Shown here: positions 53,371-63,390 of the stretch, piece by piece
Layout of the letters: every line of letters begins with the position of its first letter
How positions within the stretch are numbered: position 1 is the stretch's first letter
Assembly: GCF_040218065.1 (NCBI RefSeq)
Contig: NZ_JAVJQE010000008.1
Location: forward strand, 186,001-250,000
Source: Marivibrio sp040218065
GTDB lineage: Bacteria > Pseudomonadota > Alphaproteobacteria > UBA8366 > Aestuariispiraceae
Reading direction: 5' to 3'
Length of the DNA stretch: 64,000 bases
Translations under genes and position numbers: made by a program
The notes under the pieces: generated by a model
Told to the model about the DNA's origin: nothing
Seen by the model: the letters and a program-made list of their open reading frames with translations, nothing else
The model's database searches: none

Positions 53371-54483
53371 TTAAGCCGCCAGCGCGTCCAGCGCCCGGCA
53401 GACCGCGTCGCCCATCTGGGCGGTGGAGAGCACCTCGCCGCCGGTTCCCATGATGTCGGCGGTGCGCTTGCCTTGGGCGAGGACGTCCTGCACGGCCTGC
53501 TCGACGAGATCGGCGTCCTCCTGCAGATCGAAGCTGTAGCGCAGCGCCATCGCGAAGCTGAGCAGCATGGCGAGCGGGTTCGCCTTGCCCTCGCCCGCGA
53601 TGTCGGGGGCGGAGCCGTGCACCGGCTCGTAAAGCGCCTTGCGCCGGCCGGTTCCGTCGACCGCGCCGAGCGAGGCGGACGGCAGCATGCCGAGCGAGCC
53701 GGTCAGCATCGCCGCGCAGTCCGACAGCATGTCGCCGAACAGATTGGCGGTGACGATCACGTCGAACTGGTTCGGGTTGCGCACCAACTGCATGGCGCAG
53801 TTGTCGGCGTACATATGGCCGAGTTCGACGTCGGAATAGCCGCCCGACTTGTGCAGCGCGGTCACTGTCTGACGCCAGAAGACGCCGGTCTTCATGACGT
53901 TCGCCTTCTCGACCGACGTCACCTTGGACTTGCGCTTGCGCGCCAGATCGAAGGCGACCTCCGCCACGCGCTCGATCTCGGCCTTGGTGTAGGCTTGCGT
54001 GTCGATGCAGCGCTCGACGCCGTTCCATTCCTGCATGCCGCGAGGCTCGCCGAAATAGACGCCCGCGGTGAGTTCGCGCACGATCAGGATGTCGAGGCCC
54101 TTGATCACCTCTGGTTTCAGAGTGGAGGCCTCAAGCAGCGCGTCGAAGGTCACCGCCGGGCGCAGATTGGCGAACAGGTCCATTTCCTTGCGCAGGCGCA
54201 AGAGACCCGCCTCCGGCCGCACGTCCCAGCCCAAATCGTCGTACTGCGGCCCGCCGACCGCGCCGAACAGCACCGCGTCGCTGTTCATCGCGTCGTCCAT
54301 GGTCTCGTCCGTGATCGCGACCTTGTGCGCGTCGTAGGCGGCGCCGCCGACCAGCCCCTCCCTGATGTCGAACGAGACGGCGCGGCGCTTGTCCATCCAG
54401 TCGATGACCTTGGTCACCTCCGCCGATACTTCGGGGCCGATCCCGTCGCCGGGCAGCATCAGAAGGGTCTTATTGGACGCCAT
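53371..54483 (-). CDS. leuB: 3-isopropylmalate dehydrogenase
   Basis: A 370-residue enzyme of leucine synthesis that oxidises and decarboxylates 3-isopropylmalate with NAD+. LLMLPGDGIGPEVSAEV opens the protein; DAVLFGAVGGPQYD near 68-81, RPEAGLLRLRKEMDLFANLRP-type sequence near 88-108 (split: RPEAGLLRLRKE, DLFANLRPA), ELTAGVYFGEPRG near 135-147 and EPVHGSAPDIAGEGKANPLA near the C-terminus are diagnostic. Length is usual. leuC and leuD are not in the window. Confidence 0.97.
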   Translation of the reverse strand: MASNKTLLMLPGDGIGPEVSAEVTKVIDWMDKRRAVSFDIREGLVGGAAYDAHKVAITDETMDDAMNSDAVLFGAVGGPQYDDLGWDVRPEAGLLRLRKEMDLFANLRPAVTFDALLEASTLKPEVIKGLDILIVRELTAGVYFGEPRGMQEWNGVERCIDTQAYTKAEIERVAEVAFDLARKRKSKVTSVEKANVMKTGVFWRQTVTALHKSGGYSDVELGHMYADNCAMQLVRNPNQFDVIVTANLFGDMLSDCAAMLTGSLGMLPSASLGAVDGTGRRKALYEPVHGSAPDIAGEGKANPLAMLLSFAMALRYSFDLQEDADLVEQAVQDVLAQGKRTADIMGTGGEVLSTAQMGDAVCRALDALAA

Positions 54484-54605
54484 GGATGGGGTTCCTCTCG
54501 CTGTCGCTCGCCTTATCGATTGGGAAGGCGCGAAATCGCGCCGCCGCGGGCGGTTTTAACCGCTGCCCGCCGGTCGGGAAAGAGGGCCGTTCGCGCAGGC
54601 GCCGC

Positions 54606-57311
54606 TCATCCGCCCCGATCGCCGTTTCCGGCTTGGTCGTCGCCCGCGCCTTGATCGCCCCCCGCGCTCTTGGCGCCGCGCCCGCGCGACGCGGCCCCCT
54701 TGGGCGTGAAGCGCGGCGGCGGAATCGGGTCGCCGTTCTCGTCGACCGGGGTCTGTGGGTCGCCGCGGGTCAGATGCAGGATCTGATGGTCGTAGGGGAT
54801 CACGATCCCTTCGTCCCGGAAGCGGCGGACGATCTCGTAGCGCAGGTCGCTCGCGATGAACCAGGCCCAGACGATGTCGTCGCTGAAGACGCGCAGCTGG
54901 AATTCGATCCGACTGTTTCCGAAGTCGAGGATCAGCGCCGCCGGTTGCGGCCAGCGCACCACGCGCGGATGGCGGCGCGCGATCTGGATCAGCACCTTCT
55001 CGACCTGCTTTACGTCGCTGTCGAGCGCGACGCCCACGTCGACGTCGATGCGTCCGTACTTGTCCTTGTGCGTCCAGTTCTTGAGCGCTGAGGAGAGCAG
55101 ATCCGCATTCGGGACGATGACGCTCGCGCGGTGCCAGGTTTCGATCTCGGTCGCGCGCATCGAGATCTGCCGAACGAAGCCCTCGTTCTCGCCGACCACG
55201 ACCCAGTCGCCGGCCTTGATTGGCCGCTCGATCAGCAGGATCAGGCCGGAGACGAAGTTGTTGACGATGTTTTGCAGCCCGAAGCCGATGCCGACCGACA
55301 GCGCGCCCGCGATGATCGCGATGTTGGACAGGTCCACGCCCATCATCGCGATCGCCAGCGCCACCGCCACGACGAACCCCAGATAGCCGACGCCCGCCGT
55401 GACCGAATGCTGCACGCCTTCGTCGATGTCGGTCTCCGGCAGCACGCGCTCGGCCAGCGCGCGCTTGGTGGCGCTGGTCAACGTCAGGATCACGGCGAAG
55501 GTGACCAGACCGAAGAAGATGTCGGCCACCGAAATCCTGACGTTGCCGACCGAGAAGCCCTCGAACGCCTCGGACAGCCAGCGCAGGATCTCTAACTGCG
55601 AGACGCCCCAGTTGGGCGCGACGACCAGCACGCCCAGCGCGATCACCACCAGGTCCATGAACGCCCGCGCCCAGAATTTGAGCCGCGCGCGGGTCTTGTG
55701 TTCGACGCCGAGCGTATCGCGCATGAAGCGGCTGGAGGCGCCGAGGCCGATCAGCTCCCGGAACAGGCCGCGCAGGATGTAGAGCACGCCGACGACCAGC
55801 CCCGTGCCCAAGAGATTGTTCAGCAGGTAGTTGCCGAGCGCGGTGTAGCCGGCGACGGGGGCCAGCAACCCGACCACCGCCAAGGTCGCCAGCGCGAACC
55901 GCAAGAGTTTCCAGAAGCCCGCGCCCGCGCCCGCCCGGGCGGCCGCCGCCGCTCCGTCGAGGCCGGCCGGCTGATCGACCGGCTGGGTGTCCGGGTCGTC
56001 CTCCTCCGCGGCCTCCCGCTCGGCCTCGGCTTGGTCCTGGCGCGCGGAGGCGTCGGGTTGGGCGGCGGTCTCGCCCTCCTGGCCGGCCTCCTCGGCCGGG
56101 CGGTCCTCCAGGGTCCAGAGGCTCGGCCGCAGCAGCGCGAAGACGGAGGCCGCCTGCGCCGCGTTGAACAGGAAGGTCCAGACGGCGTCGAGTTCGGGCG
56201 TGCGCAGCCCATGCAACGGGTCGATCCGCTGGGTCGCTTCGACCAGGAACTCGTCGACGCAGAACAGCAGCGCGATCACTCGGATGAGCAACAGGATGCG
56301 CGCGGCGTTTTCCGGATGCAGCCGGGTCAGGCGCCATTGCGGGTAGTCGGGGGACAGCACCGCTTTGGGCAGCGCGGTGGCGAGCACGTAGATGATCGCC
56401 ATCGTCGCGCCCAGCCCGACCAGATCGCCGAAGGCGCTGTAAAGCGGCGTGCCCTCCATGCCCGTGCGCACGGCGATGATGCCGAGAATCGCCGCCGGCA
56501 TAAGCCCCTCGCCCAAGCCGTCGGCGATCGCGGCGATCAGCCGTTGGCTGTAGGCCGGCGGATCGTCTGTCGGCCGCGCGCCGAAGCGCCGGCCCAGCAG
56601 CCGGCGCACCAGAAAGGCGACCGCGAAGGCGGCCGCGATGAAACCCAGCAGCGTCAGCGCGACCCGCTCCGGCGCGCGGTCGGCGTCGGGCAGATTCGCC
56701 CACCACTCGACGGCGGTCGCGCCCATCGCGGCGAGCAACGCGGCGAAGTCCTGGACGGCCCGGGTCAGCGTGCTCGGCGCGTAGGGGAGCGGACCCTGGG
56801 TGGTCAGACGCTCCATCAGGCGCTGGCGTTCGCTGCTGGAGAGCCGCTCCTCCAACGATCGGACGCGGGTCAGCGCCAGATCCGCCAGGGAGACCCGGGA
56901 CTTCAGCGTCCCGATCTCCTTGTTGATCTGGCTGCGGCGTTCGCCGATGTCGGCGGGCTCTGCCGGCTCGCCCTCGGCCGGCGGCGCGCCGAGCGAATCG
57001 AGCCGGGCGTTCGCGTCCTCCAACGCCGTCTCGGCGCGGCTTTTGGCGCTTTGCGCTTCGCTGCGCACCTCGGACAGGGTGTCCAGCGCCTCCGCGTTCC
57101 GCTGCGGGTCGTCGCCGCCGTCGCGCAGCAGCCGCTCGATGCGGTCCAGTCGGCGACTCCACCCCGCGACGGTCAGGCTGAATTCCTGGCTGGCGGCCTG
57201 GGAGGCCTGCTCGCTTTCGCCCTGCGCGGCGGCGCGCGGCGACTCGACGGCGCAAAGCGCCAGCGTCAGCAGGCCCAACAGGAACGGCGCGAGGGCGGAT
57301 CGAAGACGCAT
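54606..57311 (-). CDS. large MscS-type mechanosensitive channel (DUF3772 group)
   Basis: A 901-residue membrane protein. Residues 1-30 are a signal peptide; 35-175 form a coiled-coil periplasmic domain (DRIERLLRDG, ARLDSLGAPPAEGEP) like DUF3772; about ten further helices follow, interrupted by an acidic Gln/Glu/Ala-rich cytoplasmic loop near 410-475. The MscS core lies at about 640-850: IIAGALSVGIGFGLQNIVNN (pore helix), SGLILLIERPIKAGDWV and IVPNADLLSSALKNWTHKD. It should protect against hypo-osmotic shock. The start at 57311 gives the signal peptide; the open frame further upstream lies across pgi on the other strand. Confidence 0.9.
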   Translation of the reverse strand: MRLRSALAPFLLGLLTLALCAVESPRAAAQGESEQASQAASQEFSLTVAGWSRRLDRIERLLRDGGDDPQRNAEALDTLSEVRSEAQSAKSRAETALEDANARLDSLGAPPAEGEPAEPADIGERRSQINKEIGTLKSRVSLADLALTRVRSLEERLSSSERQRLMERLTTQGPLPYAPSTLTRAVQDFAALLAAMGATAVEWWANLPDADRAPERVALTLLGFIAAAFAVAFLVRRLLGRRFGARPTDDPPAYSQRLIAAIADGLGEGLMPAAILGIIAVRTGMEGTPLYSAFGDLVGLGATMAIIYVLATALPKAVLSPDYPQWRLTRLHPENAARILLLIRVIALLFCVDEFLVEATQRIDPLHGLRTPELDAVWTFLFNAAQAASVFALLRPSLWTLEDRPAEEAGQEGETAAQPDASARQDQAEAEREAAEEDDPDTQPVDQPAGLDGAAAAARAGAGAGFWKLLRFALATLAVVGLLAPVAGYTALGNYLLNNLLGTGLVVGVLYILRGLFRELIGLGASSRFMRDTLGVEHKTRARLKFWARAFMDLVVIALGVLVVAPNWGVSQLEILRWLSEAFEGFSVGNVRISVADIFFGLVTFAVILTLTSATKRALAERVLPETDIDEGVQHSVTAGVGYLGFVVAVALAIAMMGVDLSNIAIIAGALSVGIGFGLQNIVNNFVSGLILLIERPIKAGDWVVVGENEGFVRQISMRATEIETWHRASVIVPNADLLSSALKNWTHKDKYGRIDVDVGVALDSDVKQVEKVLIQIARRHPRVVRWPQPAALILDFGNSRIEFQLRVFSDDIVWAWFIASDLRYEIVRRFRDEGIVIPYDHQILHLTRGDPQTPVDENGDPIPPPRFTPKGAASRGRGAKSAGGDQGAGDDQAGNGDRGG

Positions 57312-57392
57312 GTTCGGCGGGCTTTCAAGCACTTGGCCGGCGGGCGGATCGCGAGGTTGGACTGTATCACAGCCATCCGCTATGAAAACGCC

Positions 57393-58760
57393 ATGGCTGA
57401 CCCCGCCCCCTCGCACCCCGCCCAGGCCTTTGACGCGCCGCTCGATTGCGCCGGCGGTCATTACCGTCAGGACGTCGCCGCCTGTCTTGAGCGCTCCGTC
57501 GGACCCGGCGGTCTGGCGCAGGCCTCGCTGAACCGGCTGCTGGGCGAGTTGGACGGCGCGCTCGAACGCCTGCGAGGGCGGTTCGAGGCGGGCGAGCTGC
57601 CGTTCCTCGGTCTGGCGCGGCGCAACGAGGACCTGCAGGCGATCGCCGGTCGGGCCGCGGACTATCGCGCGCGTTTCAAGGAGGTGCTGGTGCTCGGCAC
57701 CGGCGGATCGAGCCTGGGCGGGCGCGCCCTTTATGAGATGGCGGCGAGCGAGCATCTCGGAGGCCGACCGGCGCTCCACATCATCACCAACGTCGATCCC
57801 TTCGTCTTCGAACGGATGATCCGCCGCTTCGATTTCCGCGAGACCGGCGTCATCGTGATCTCCAAATCCGGCGGCACGACCGAGACGATGATGCAGTTCT
57901 TGACCGTGTTGCCCTTGATGCGCGCCCAGATCGGCGACGCGAAGCTGGGGGAGCACGTAACCCTGATCACCGAGCCGGGGCCTCGGCCGCTGCGCGAGTT
58001 GGGCGCGCGCTTCGCTCTGCCGGTGCTGGACCACGACCCGAAGGTCGGCGGCCGTTATTCGGTGCTGAGCGTCGTCGGAATGCTGCCGACGTTGATCGCC
58101 GGGCTCGACGCCGCGGCGGTGCGCGTCGGCGCGGACGACGTCCTGACCCAGGCGCTGGCGCCGCATGCGCGCCCGGCGGCGCTGGCGCCGGCGCTGGGGG
58201 CCGCGATCTCAGTCGGACTCCAGCGCGAGCGGGGCGTGGGGGCCTCGGTGATGCTGGCCTATTCCGACAGGCTCGGCTCGCTGGCGCGCTGGTATCGTCA
58301 GCTCTGGGCCGAAAGCCTGGGCAAGAACGGCCAGGGCACGACGCCGATTTACGGCACAGGGCCGGTCGATCAGCACAGTCAGCTGCAACTCTGGCTCGAC
58401 GGGCCGGCCGACAAAATGTTCACCGTGCTCGGCGGGCCGAACGAGGCGATCGGCGAGGCGCTGGACCCGGATCTGATCGCGCATGAGGACCTCGACTACA
58501 TGGCTGGGCGTACGCTCGGCGATCTCATGGACGCGTCGCGCCGCGCGACTGCGCAGACGCTGGCGGCCCGCGGCCGCCCGGTGCGCCATATCGACATGCT
58601 GCGGATCGACGAGGCGTCGATGGGCGCGCTGATGATGCATTTCATGCTGGAAACCGTCTTGGCCGCCGATCTGTTGGGGGTCGATCCGTTCGATCAGCCG
58701 GCGGTGGAGCGCGGCAAGGTCCTGACCCGCCGCTATCTCAAAGAGATGGGAGGCGGCTGA
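57393..58760 (+). CDS. pgi: glucose-6-phosphate isomerase
   Basis: A 455-residue sugar isomerase interconverting glucose 6-phosphate and fructose 6-phosphate. The SIS-fold motifs are seen: VLVLGTGGSSLGGRALYEM near 92-110, VISKSGGTTETM near 152-163, the GRYSVLSVVG block near 220 and HSQLQLWLDGP near 333-343. It is about 100 residues shorter than the E. coli enzyme, as in several alphaproteobacteria. The start has no strong ribosome site. Its stop overlaps the mutL start (TGATG). Confidence 0.9.
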   Translation: MADPAPSHPAQAFDAPLDCAGGHYRQDVAACLERSVGPGGLAQASLNRLLGELDGALERLRGRFEAGELPFLGLARRNEDLQAIAGRAADYRARFKEVLVLGTGGSSLGGRALYEMAASEHLGGRPALHIITNVDPFVFERMIRRFDFRETGVIVISKSGGTTETMMQFLTVLPLMRAQIGDAKLGEHVTLITEPGPRPLRELGARFALPVLDHDPKVGGRYSVLSVVGMLPTLIAGLDAAAVRVGADDVLTQALAPHARPAALAPALGAAISVGLQRERGVGASVMLAYSDRLGSLARWYRQLWAESLGKNGQGTTPIYGTGPVDQHSQLQLWLDGPADKMFTVLGGPNEAIGEALDPDLIAHEDLDYMAGRTLGDLMDASRRATAQTLAARGRPVRHIDMLRIDEASMGALMMHFMLETVLAADLLGVDPFDQPAVERGKVLTRRYLKEMGGG

Positions 58761-60706
58761 TGGCCGATCCGGCGCGCGCGGGCGAGGCGGATTCCGTCGC
58801 CGGCGGACAATCGATCATCCGCCGCCTGCCGGAAGGGCTGGTCAACCGCATCGCCGCGGGCGAGGTGATCGAGCGTCCGGCCAGCGCGGTGAAGGAGCTG
58901 GTCGAGAACGCGCTCGACGCCGGCGCCCGGCGCATCGAGGTCAGCGTGCGCGACGGCGGGCGCGCCCTGATCGCCGTCAGCGACGACGGCCGGGGCATGG
59001 GACCGGACGAGCTGGAGCTCGCCGTCGCCCGGCACGCCACCTCCAAGCTGCCGGAAGGCGACCTGTTCCACATCACGACGCTCGGCTTCCGCGGCGAGGC
59101 GCTGCCCTCCATCGGCTCGGTCAGCCGGCTCGCCATCACCAGCCGCCCGCGCGGCGGCTCAGGCGGGCAGGGGACGGCGCATCAGATTCGCGTCGACGGC
59201 GGAATCCAGCGCGCGGTCGAGCCGGCGGCCGGCGCGCCCGGCACGCGGGTGGAGGTGCGCGACCTGTTCTTCGCGACGCCTGCGCGCCTGAAGTTCCTGC
59301 GCAGCGCGCGCGCCGAATCGATGGCGATCGTCGACGTCATGAACCGCATCGCCATGGCGCATCCTGAAATCGCCTTCTCTCTGGAGGATGACGGGCGGCG
59401 CAAGTTGTCGGTCCAGGCGGCGCAGGGCGATCTGCTGGACGGCCGCCTGGAGCGCCTCGGCGCGATCATGGGGCGCGATTTCGCGCAGAACGCGCTGGCC
59501 ATCGACGCCGTCCGGGAGGGCGTGCATCTGACCGGCCATGCGGGTCTGCCGACGCTTAACCGCGGCAACGCGCAGATGCAGTTCCTGTTCGTCAACGGCC
59601 GCCCGGTGCGCGACAAGCAGCTGATCGGCGCGGTCCGCGCGGCCTATCAGGATTTTCTGGCGCGCGATCGGCATCCGATGCTGGCGCTGTTCCTGGAGTG
59701 CGAGCCGCGCTGGGTCGACGTCAACGTCCACCCCGCCAAGGCCGAGGTGCGCTTCCGCGAGCCGGGGCTGGTCCGCGGGCTGATCGTCGGCGCGCTGCGC
59801 CATGCGTTGGCCGAGGCCGGGCACCGGGCCAGCACGACGGTCTCCGACACGGCGCTGGGCGCGCTCCGTCGGGAGGGCGCGGAGGGCGTCGGTCCCGCGC
59901 CGCTCCCCTACCGCTCGGGCGCCGGCGGCTACGCCTACCGTCCGCCGGCCGAGGCTTTTCGGCCCGACCCCGGCCTCGCGGCGCGGGCCTACAGGTTCCA
60001 AGGGCCGGACGGGGCCGACGCCTTCCAGCCGGCCGCGCGCAGCGACGGCGGCGGTTGGGCGCAGGACGCCCCGGCCGGCGACCCCGACACCGGCGAAGTC
60101 CCGCCCCGCGGCGCGGAGCTGGAGGCCTACCCCCTGGGCGCGGCGCGCGCGCAGCTGCACGAGACCTACGTCGTGGCCCAGACCCGCGACGGCATCGTCA
60201 TCGTCGATCAGCACGCAGCCCATGAGCGCCTCGTCTATGAGCGCATGAAGCAGGCGCTCGACGCCGGCGGGGTGATGCGCCAGGGCCTGTTGATCCCCGA
60301 AATCGTCGACCTGGGCGAGGACCGCGCCGAGCGGGTGTTGGCCCGGGCGCAGGAGCTGGGCGAGCTGGGCCTCGCGGTGGAGAGTTTCGGACCCGGCGCG
60401 CTCGCCGTGCGCGAGACGCCGGCGCTGTTGGGGGAGGTGAACGCCCAAGGCCTGCTCAACGACCTCGCCGACGAGCTGGAGGAGATGGGCGACGCCTTCG
60501 CGCTGAAGGAAAAGCTGGAGGAGGTCTGCGGCACGATGGCCTGCCACGGCTCGGTGCGATCCGGCCGGCGCCTGACGGCGGACGAGATGAACGCCCTCCT
60601 GCGCCAGATGGAGGCGACGCCGCACTCGGGCCAGTGCAACCACGGCCGGCCGACCTACGTCGAACTCAAACTCGCCGACATCGAGAAGCTGTTCGGGCGG
60701 CGCTAG
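58760..60706 (+). CDS. mutL: DNA mismatch repair protein MutL
   Basis: A 648-residue mismatch-repair ATPase. The GHKL N-terminal domain has RIAAGEVIERPASAVKELVE, ENALDAGARRIEV, DDGRGM and GFRGEALPSI; LFVNGRPVRDK lies near 280. A long Pro/Ala-rich linker (about 355-455) joins the C-terminal domain, which has the endonuclease motif DQHA-AH-E-RLVY-E near 481-492 and CNHGRP near the end, so this MutL should nick DNA itself, as in species lacking MutH. Start overlaps pgi. Confidence 0.96.
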   Translation: MADPARAGEADSVAGGQSIIRRLPEGLVNRIAAGEVIERPASAVKELVENALDAGARRIEVSVRDGGRALIAVSDDGRGMGPDELELAVARHATSKLPEGDLFHITTLGFRGEALPSIGSVSRLAITSRPRGGSGGQGTAHQIRVDGGIQRAVEPAAGAPGTRVEVRDLFFATPARLKFLRSARAESMAIVDVMNRIAMAHPEIAFSLEDDGRRKLSVQAAQGDLLDGRLERLGAIMGRDFAQNALAIDAVREGVHLTGHAGLPTLNRGNAQMQFLFVNGRPVRDKQLIGAVRAAYQDFLARDRHPMLALFLECEPRWVDVNVHPAKAEVRFREPGLVRGLIVGALRHALAEAGHRASTTVSDTALGALRREGAEGVGPAPLPYRSGAGGYAYRPPAEAFRPDPGLAARAYRFQGPDGADAFQPAARSDGGGWAQDAPAGDPDTGEVPPRGAELEAYPLGAARAQLHETYVVAQTRDGIVIVDQHAAHERLVYERMKQALDAGGVMRQGLLIPEIVDLGEDRAERVLARAQELGELGLAVESFGPGALAVRETPALLGEVNAQGLLNDLADELEEMGDAFALKEKLEEVCGTMACHGSVRSGRRLTADEMNALLRQMEATPHSGQCNHGRPTYVELKLADIEKLFGRR

Positions 60707-60759
60707 ACTCCTCCGCCGCCCCGTGACACGCGCCCCGCATCGCGCTACATCCCCGCCCC

Positions 60760-61947
60760 ATGGACTCCGTGCGCCCCATTCTGCCGCTCGGCATCGCGAC
60801 CTGCCTCGCCATCGTGGCGTTGGGGATCGTCATGCCTGTGCTCCCCTTCTATGTGACGGATTTGGGCGGGGGGAAGGATCTGGCGCCCCTGATCTTCTCG
60901 ACCTTCTCCGCGGCCGCGCTGATTTCGGCGCCGATCTGGGGCCGGATCAGCGACCGGGTGGGCCGACGGCCGGTGCTTCTGATGGCGATCGGCGCAACGG
61001 TGCTGGCCTATCTCTGGCTCGCCGTCGCCAGCGAGATCTGGGAGCTGTTCGCCAGCCGCGCCTTCGCCGGCGTCACCGCCGGCTGGATGGCGGCGAGCCA
61101 GGCCTACGTCTCCGACGTCACCGACGAGGAGAACCGCGCCAAGGGCATGGGCCTCTTGGGCGCGGCCTTCGGCGTCGGCTTCACGGTGGGGCCGGGCCTC
61201 GGCGGACTTGCGGTCGGCGACGGATCCGGAACCGCGGATTACGTGCTGCCCTCGCTGCTCGCCGCCGGCTTTGCGGGCGGGGCGCTGCTGGTGACGGCCT
61301 TCGCCGTTAAGGAGCCCGAGCGATTGAGGGCGAGCGCGCGCCCGCCGATCCGCTTCGAGCTGCTGCGCGACCGCAACATCGCCCAGCTGCTGCTGCTTTA
61401 CTTTCTCGTGGCGCTGGTCTTCACGGCGCTGGAGGGGGTGTTCGCCGTCTGGGCCGCGGATCAGTTCGGCCTCGGCGCGCGCGACGTGGCCTGGTATCTG
61501 GTCTTCGCCGGGCTGGTCACCATCGTGGTGCAGGGCGGGCTCGTGGGCGCCCTGTCGAAACGGGTGGGCGAGGCGAAGCTTACGGTCGCCGCCGTGTTGA
61601 TCCTGACGGCCTCGTCGCTGACGCTGATCGTCGTGACGACGCCGTGGCAGATCTACCTGCCGATGGGGTTGCTTGCGCTCGGCATGGGCCTCAACAATCC
61701 CGCCTGCCAGTCGCTGTTGAGCCGCACGGCCCCCGAGCATCTGCGAGGCGCGGTCCTGGGCGCTGCGCAAAGCGCGCAGAGCTTGGCGCGTATCGTCGGC
61801 CCCGCCTGGGCCGGCTGGTCCTTCGGCGCCCTCGGGCCGCAGAGCCCCTTCGTGATCGGCGCGGCGATCCTGGCGGCGGCGCTCTTCGTCTCGCTGAGCG
61901 TCGTGCGGCGGTTCCCGAAGCGCCGCGCAGAGGCGCCGGCGGAATAA
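60760..61947 (+). CDS. MFS transporter, TetA-like exporter
   Basis: A 395-residue, 12-helix major facilitator. The loop 2-3 motif GRISDRVGRRPVLLM near 62-76 and the motif C-like GLLGAAFGVGFTVGPGLGG near 125-143 (antiporter signature) point to a drug:H+ antiporter of the TetA type. A weak ribosome site precedes the ATG; mutL ends 53 bases upstream. The exported compound is unknown. Confidence 0.87.
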   Translation: MDSVRPILPLGIATCLAIVALGIVMPVLPFYVTDLGGGKDLAPLIFSTFSAAALISAPIWGRISDRVGRRPVLLMAIGATVLAYLWLAVASEIWELFASRAFAGVTAGWMAASQAYVSDVTDEENRAKGMGLLGAAFGVGFTVGPGLGGLAVGDGSGTADYVLPSLLAAGFAGGALLVTAFAVKEPERLRASARPPIRFELLRDRNIAQLLLLYFLVALVFTALEGVFAVWAADQFGLGARDVAWYLVFAGLVTIVVQGGLVGALSKRVGEAKLTVAAVLILTASSLTLIVVTTPWQIYLPMGLLALGMGLNNPACQSLLSRTAPEHLRGAVLGAAQSAQSLARIVGPAWAGWSFGALGPQSPFVIGAAILAAALFVSLSVVRRFPKRRAEAPAE

Positions 61948-62046
61948 CCTTCCCGTCCCATCCGTCGCTTGATGCGACGGCGTCCGGCGCCCACCTGTGA
62001 TGCGGAGCGTGGCGCGAACCACCGGACGAGAGGAGGACGTGCATCC

Positions 62047-62580
62047 ATGTTCAAACGCATTCTGACCGCCGTCGACGGGTCCGACGCCGCCGACAAGGCG
62101 TACAAAGTCGCCGCCGATCTGGCGGAGAAGTACGGCGCCGAGCTCTCGTTGCTGTACGTCGCCACCGCCGATCGGGTGAGCGAAGAAGAGCGCCGTCTGG
62201 CCGAGGCCGAGCATCTTGCGGACGCGGACGAGCTGCATCGCCTGCGCCCCCTGGAGGGCACGGCCGACGGAGCCTATCCGCTGCCCACCCTGCTGGATCA
62301 CAGCCACGACGTCGGCCTGACCGTCCGCACGGCGCTGGGCCGCCGCATCCTCGACAAGTACGCCAAGGAGGCGGCGTCGCGCGGCCTGAAGGTGACGAGC
62401 GCCGACGTGGAGAAGGGCGATGCGGCCGCAACGATCCTGGAGAAGGCCGACCGTGTCCGGGCCGACGCCATCGCGATGGGAAGCCGAGGGTTCAGCGATC
62501 TGAAAGGCGTCTTCTTGGGCTCGACCAGCCACAAGGTCGCCAGCCGGGCGCCTTGCAGCGTGTTGACCTTGGCGGCCTGA
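62047..62580 (+). CDS. universal stress protein (UspA family)
   Basis: A 177-residue single UspA domain: MFKRILTAVDGSDAADKAY at the start, AELSLLYVATA, and the C-terminal nucleotide-binding G-x2-G-x9-G-S/T pattern in AIAMGSRGFSDLKGVFLGSTSHKVA, indicating ATP binding. About 35 extra residues are inserted after the second strand. GAGGAGG lies about ten bases before the ATG. It likely supports survival under stress; partners are unknown. Confidence 0.9.
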   Translation: MFKRILTAVDGSDAADKAYKVAADLAEKYGAELSLLYVATADRVSEEERRLAEAEHLADADELHRLRPLEGTADGAYPLPTLLDHSHDVGLTVRTALGRRILDKYAKEAASRGLKVTSADVEKGDAAATILEKADRVRADAIAMGSRGFSDLKGVFLGSTSHKVASRAPCSVLTLAA

Positions 62581-62639
62581 CCCTCCGCCCTAGCTGTCCC
62601 GCTGGGGGGTGCAGAACGACACAGGAGCGACAGTCCGAT

Positions 62640-63278
62640 ATGACCCAGAAACCCGTGCTCTACGGCTTCGACGGCAGCACCTATGTGCGCACCGTTCGCA
62701 TCGTCCTGGCGGAAAAGGGCGTCGATTACGAGCAGGTGCCGGTCAACGTGCTAGAAGGCGAGCCGCGTCAGCCTGAGCATCTGGCCCGCCATCCGTTCGG
62801 CAAGGTGCCGGTGCTCGACATCGACGGCATGCGGCTCCTGGAGACCGCGGCCATCGCCGAGTATCTCGACGAGTCCGTCGAGGGCGGAACGCGTGTCCGT
62901 CCGAGCGACCCGAAGGACCGCGCGCGCATGCGCATGGTGATGGGGATCATCGACAGCTACGGGTACGGCGCGCTGGTCGGCGCGGCCGGCTTCCATCTCT
63001 TCCCGGAGTTCCTGGGCAATCCGAGCCAGGCGGATCATGACGCCGCCGCCGATCAGGCGGAATTGGTCCTGAAGACCTTGATGGGGATCAAGGGCGACGA
63101 TCCGTGGCTCGCCGGCGCCGAGCCGTCGCTCGCGGATTTCTATCTCGGTCCGATCCTGTTTTATGTCGGGCTGACGCCGGACGCCGATCGGCTGAAGGCC
63201 GTCCCCGGCGTCTCCGACTGGTGGGAGAAGATGGCGGCCCATCAGAATTTCAAGCTGACCGAGCCCGACCTCGGCTGA
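62640..63278 (+). CDS. glutathione S-transferase family protein
   Basis: A 212-residue protein with a thioredoxin-like N-terminal domain (PVLYGFDGSTYVRTVRIVLAEKG split over residues 5-27; Ser/Tyr near 13-15 are candidate catalytic residues; GKVPVLDIDGMRLLETAAI with cis-Pro and the ETAAI glutathione site) and an all-helical C-terminal domain (PWLAGAEPSLADFYLGPIL). Cytoplasmic detoxification or a CoA/isomerase-type role are possible. It is 59 bases after the usp gene. Confidence 0.9.
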   Translation: MTQKPVLYGFDGSTYVRTVRIVLAEKGVDYEQVPVNVLEGEPRQPEHLARHPFGKVPVLDIDGMRLLETAAIAEYLDESVEGGTRVRPSDPKDRARMRMVMGIIDSYGYGALVGAAGFHLFPEFLGNPSQADHDAAADQAELVLKTLMGIKGDDPWLAGAEPSLADFYLGPILFYVGLTPDADRLKAVPGVSDWWEKMAAHQNFKLTEPDLG

Positions 63279-63390
63279 CGCCTCTTGCAGCGCGTCGAGC
63301 GTGCGCCGATATAGGCGCCGCCCGGCGGGCCCGCCCATAGGGGACGGCTGCGGCGCCGGTCGATCAGTAAGCGAAAGCGCGCGCTCTCCC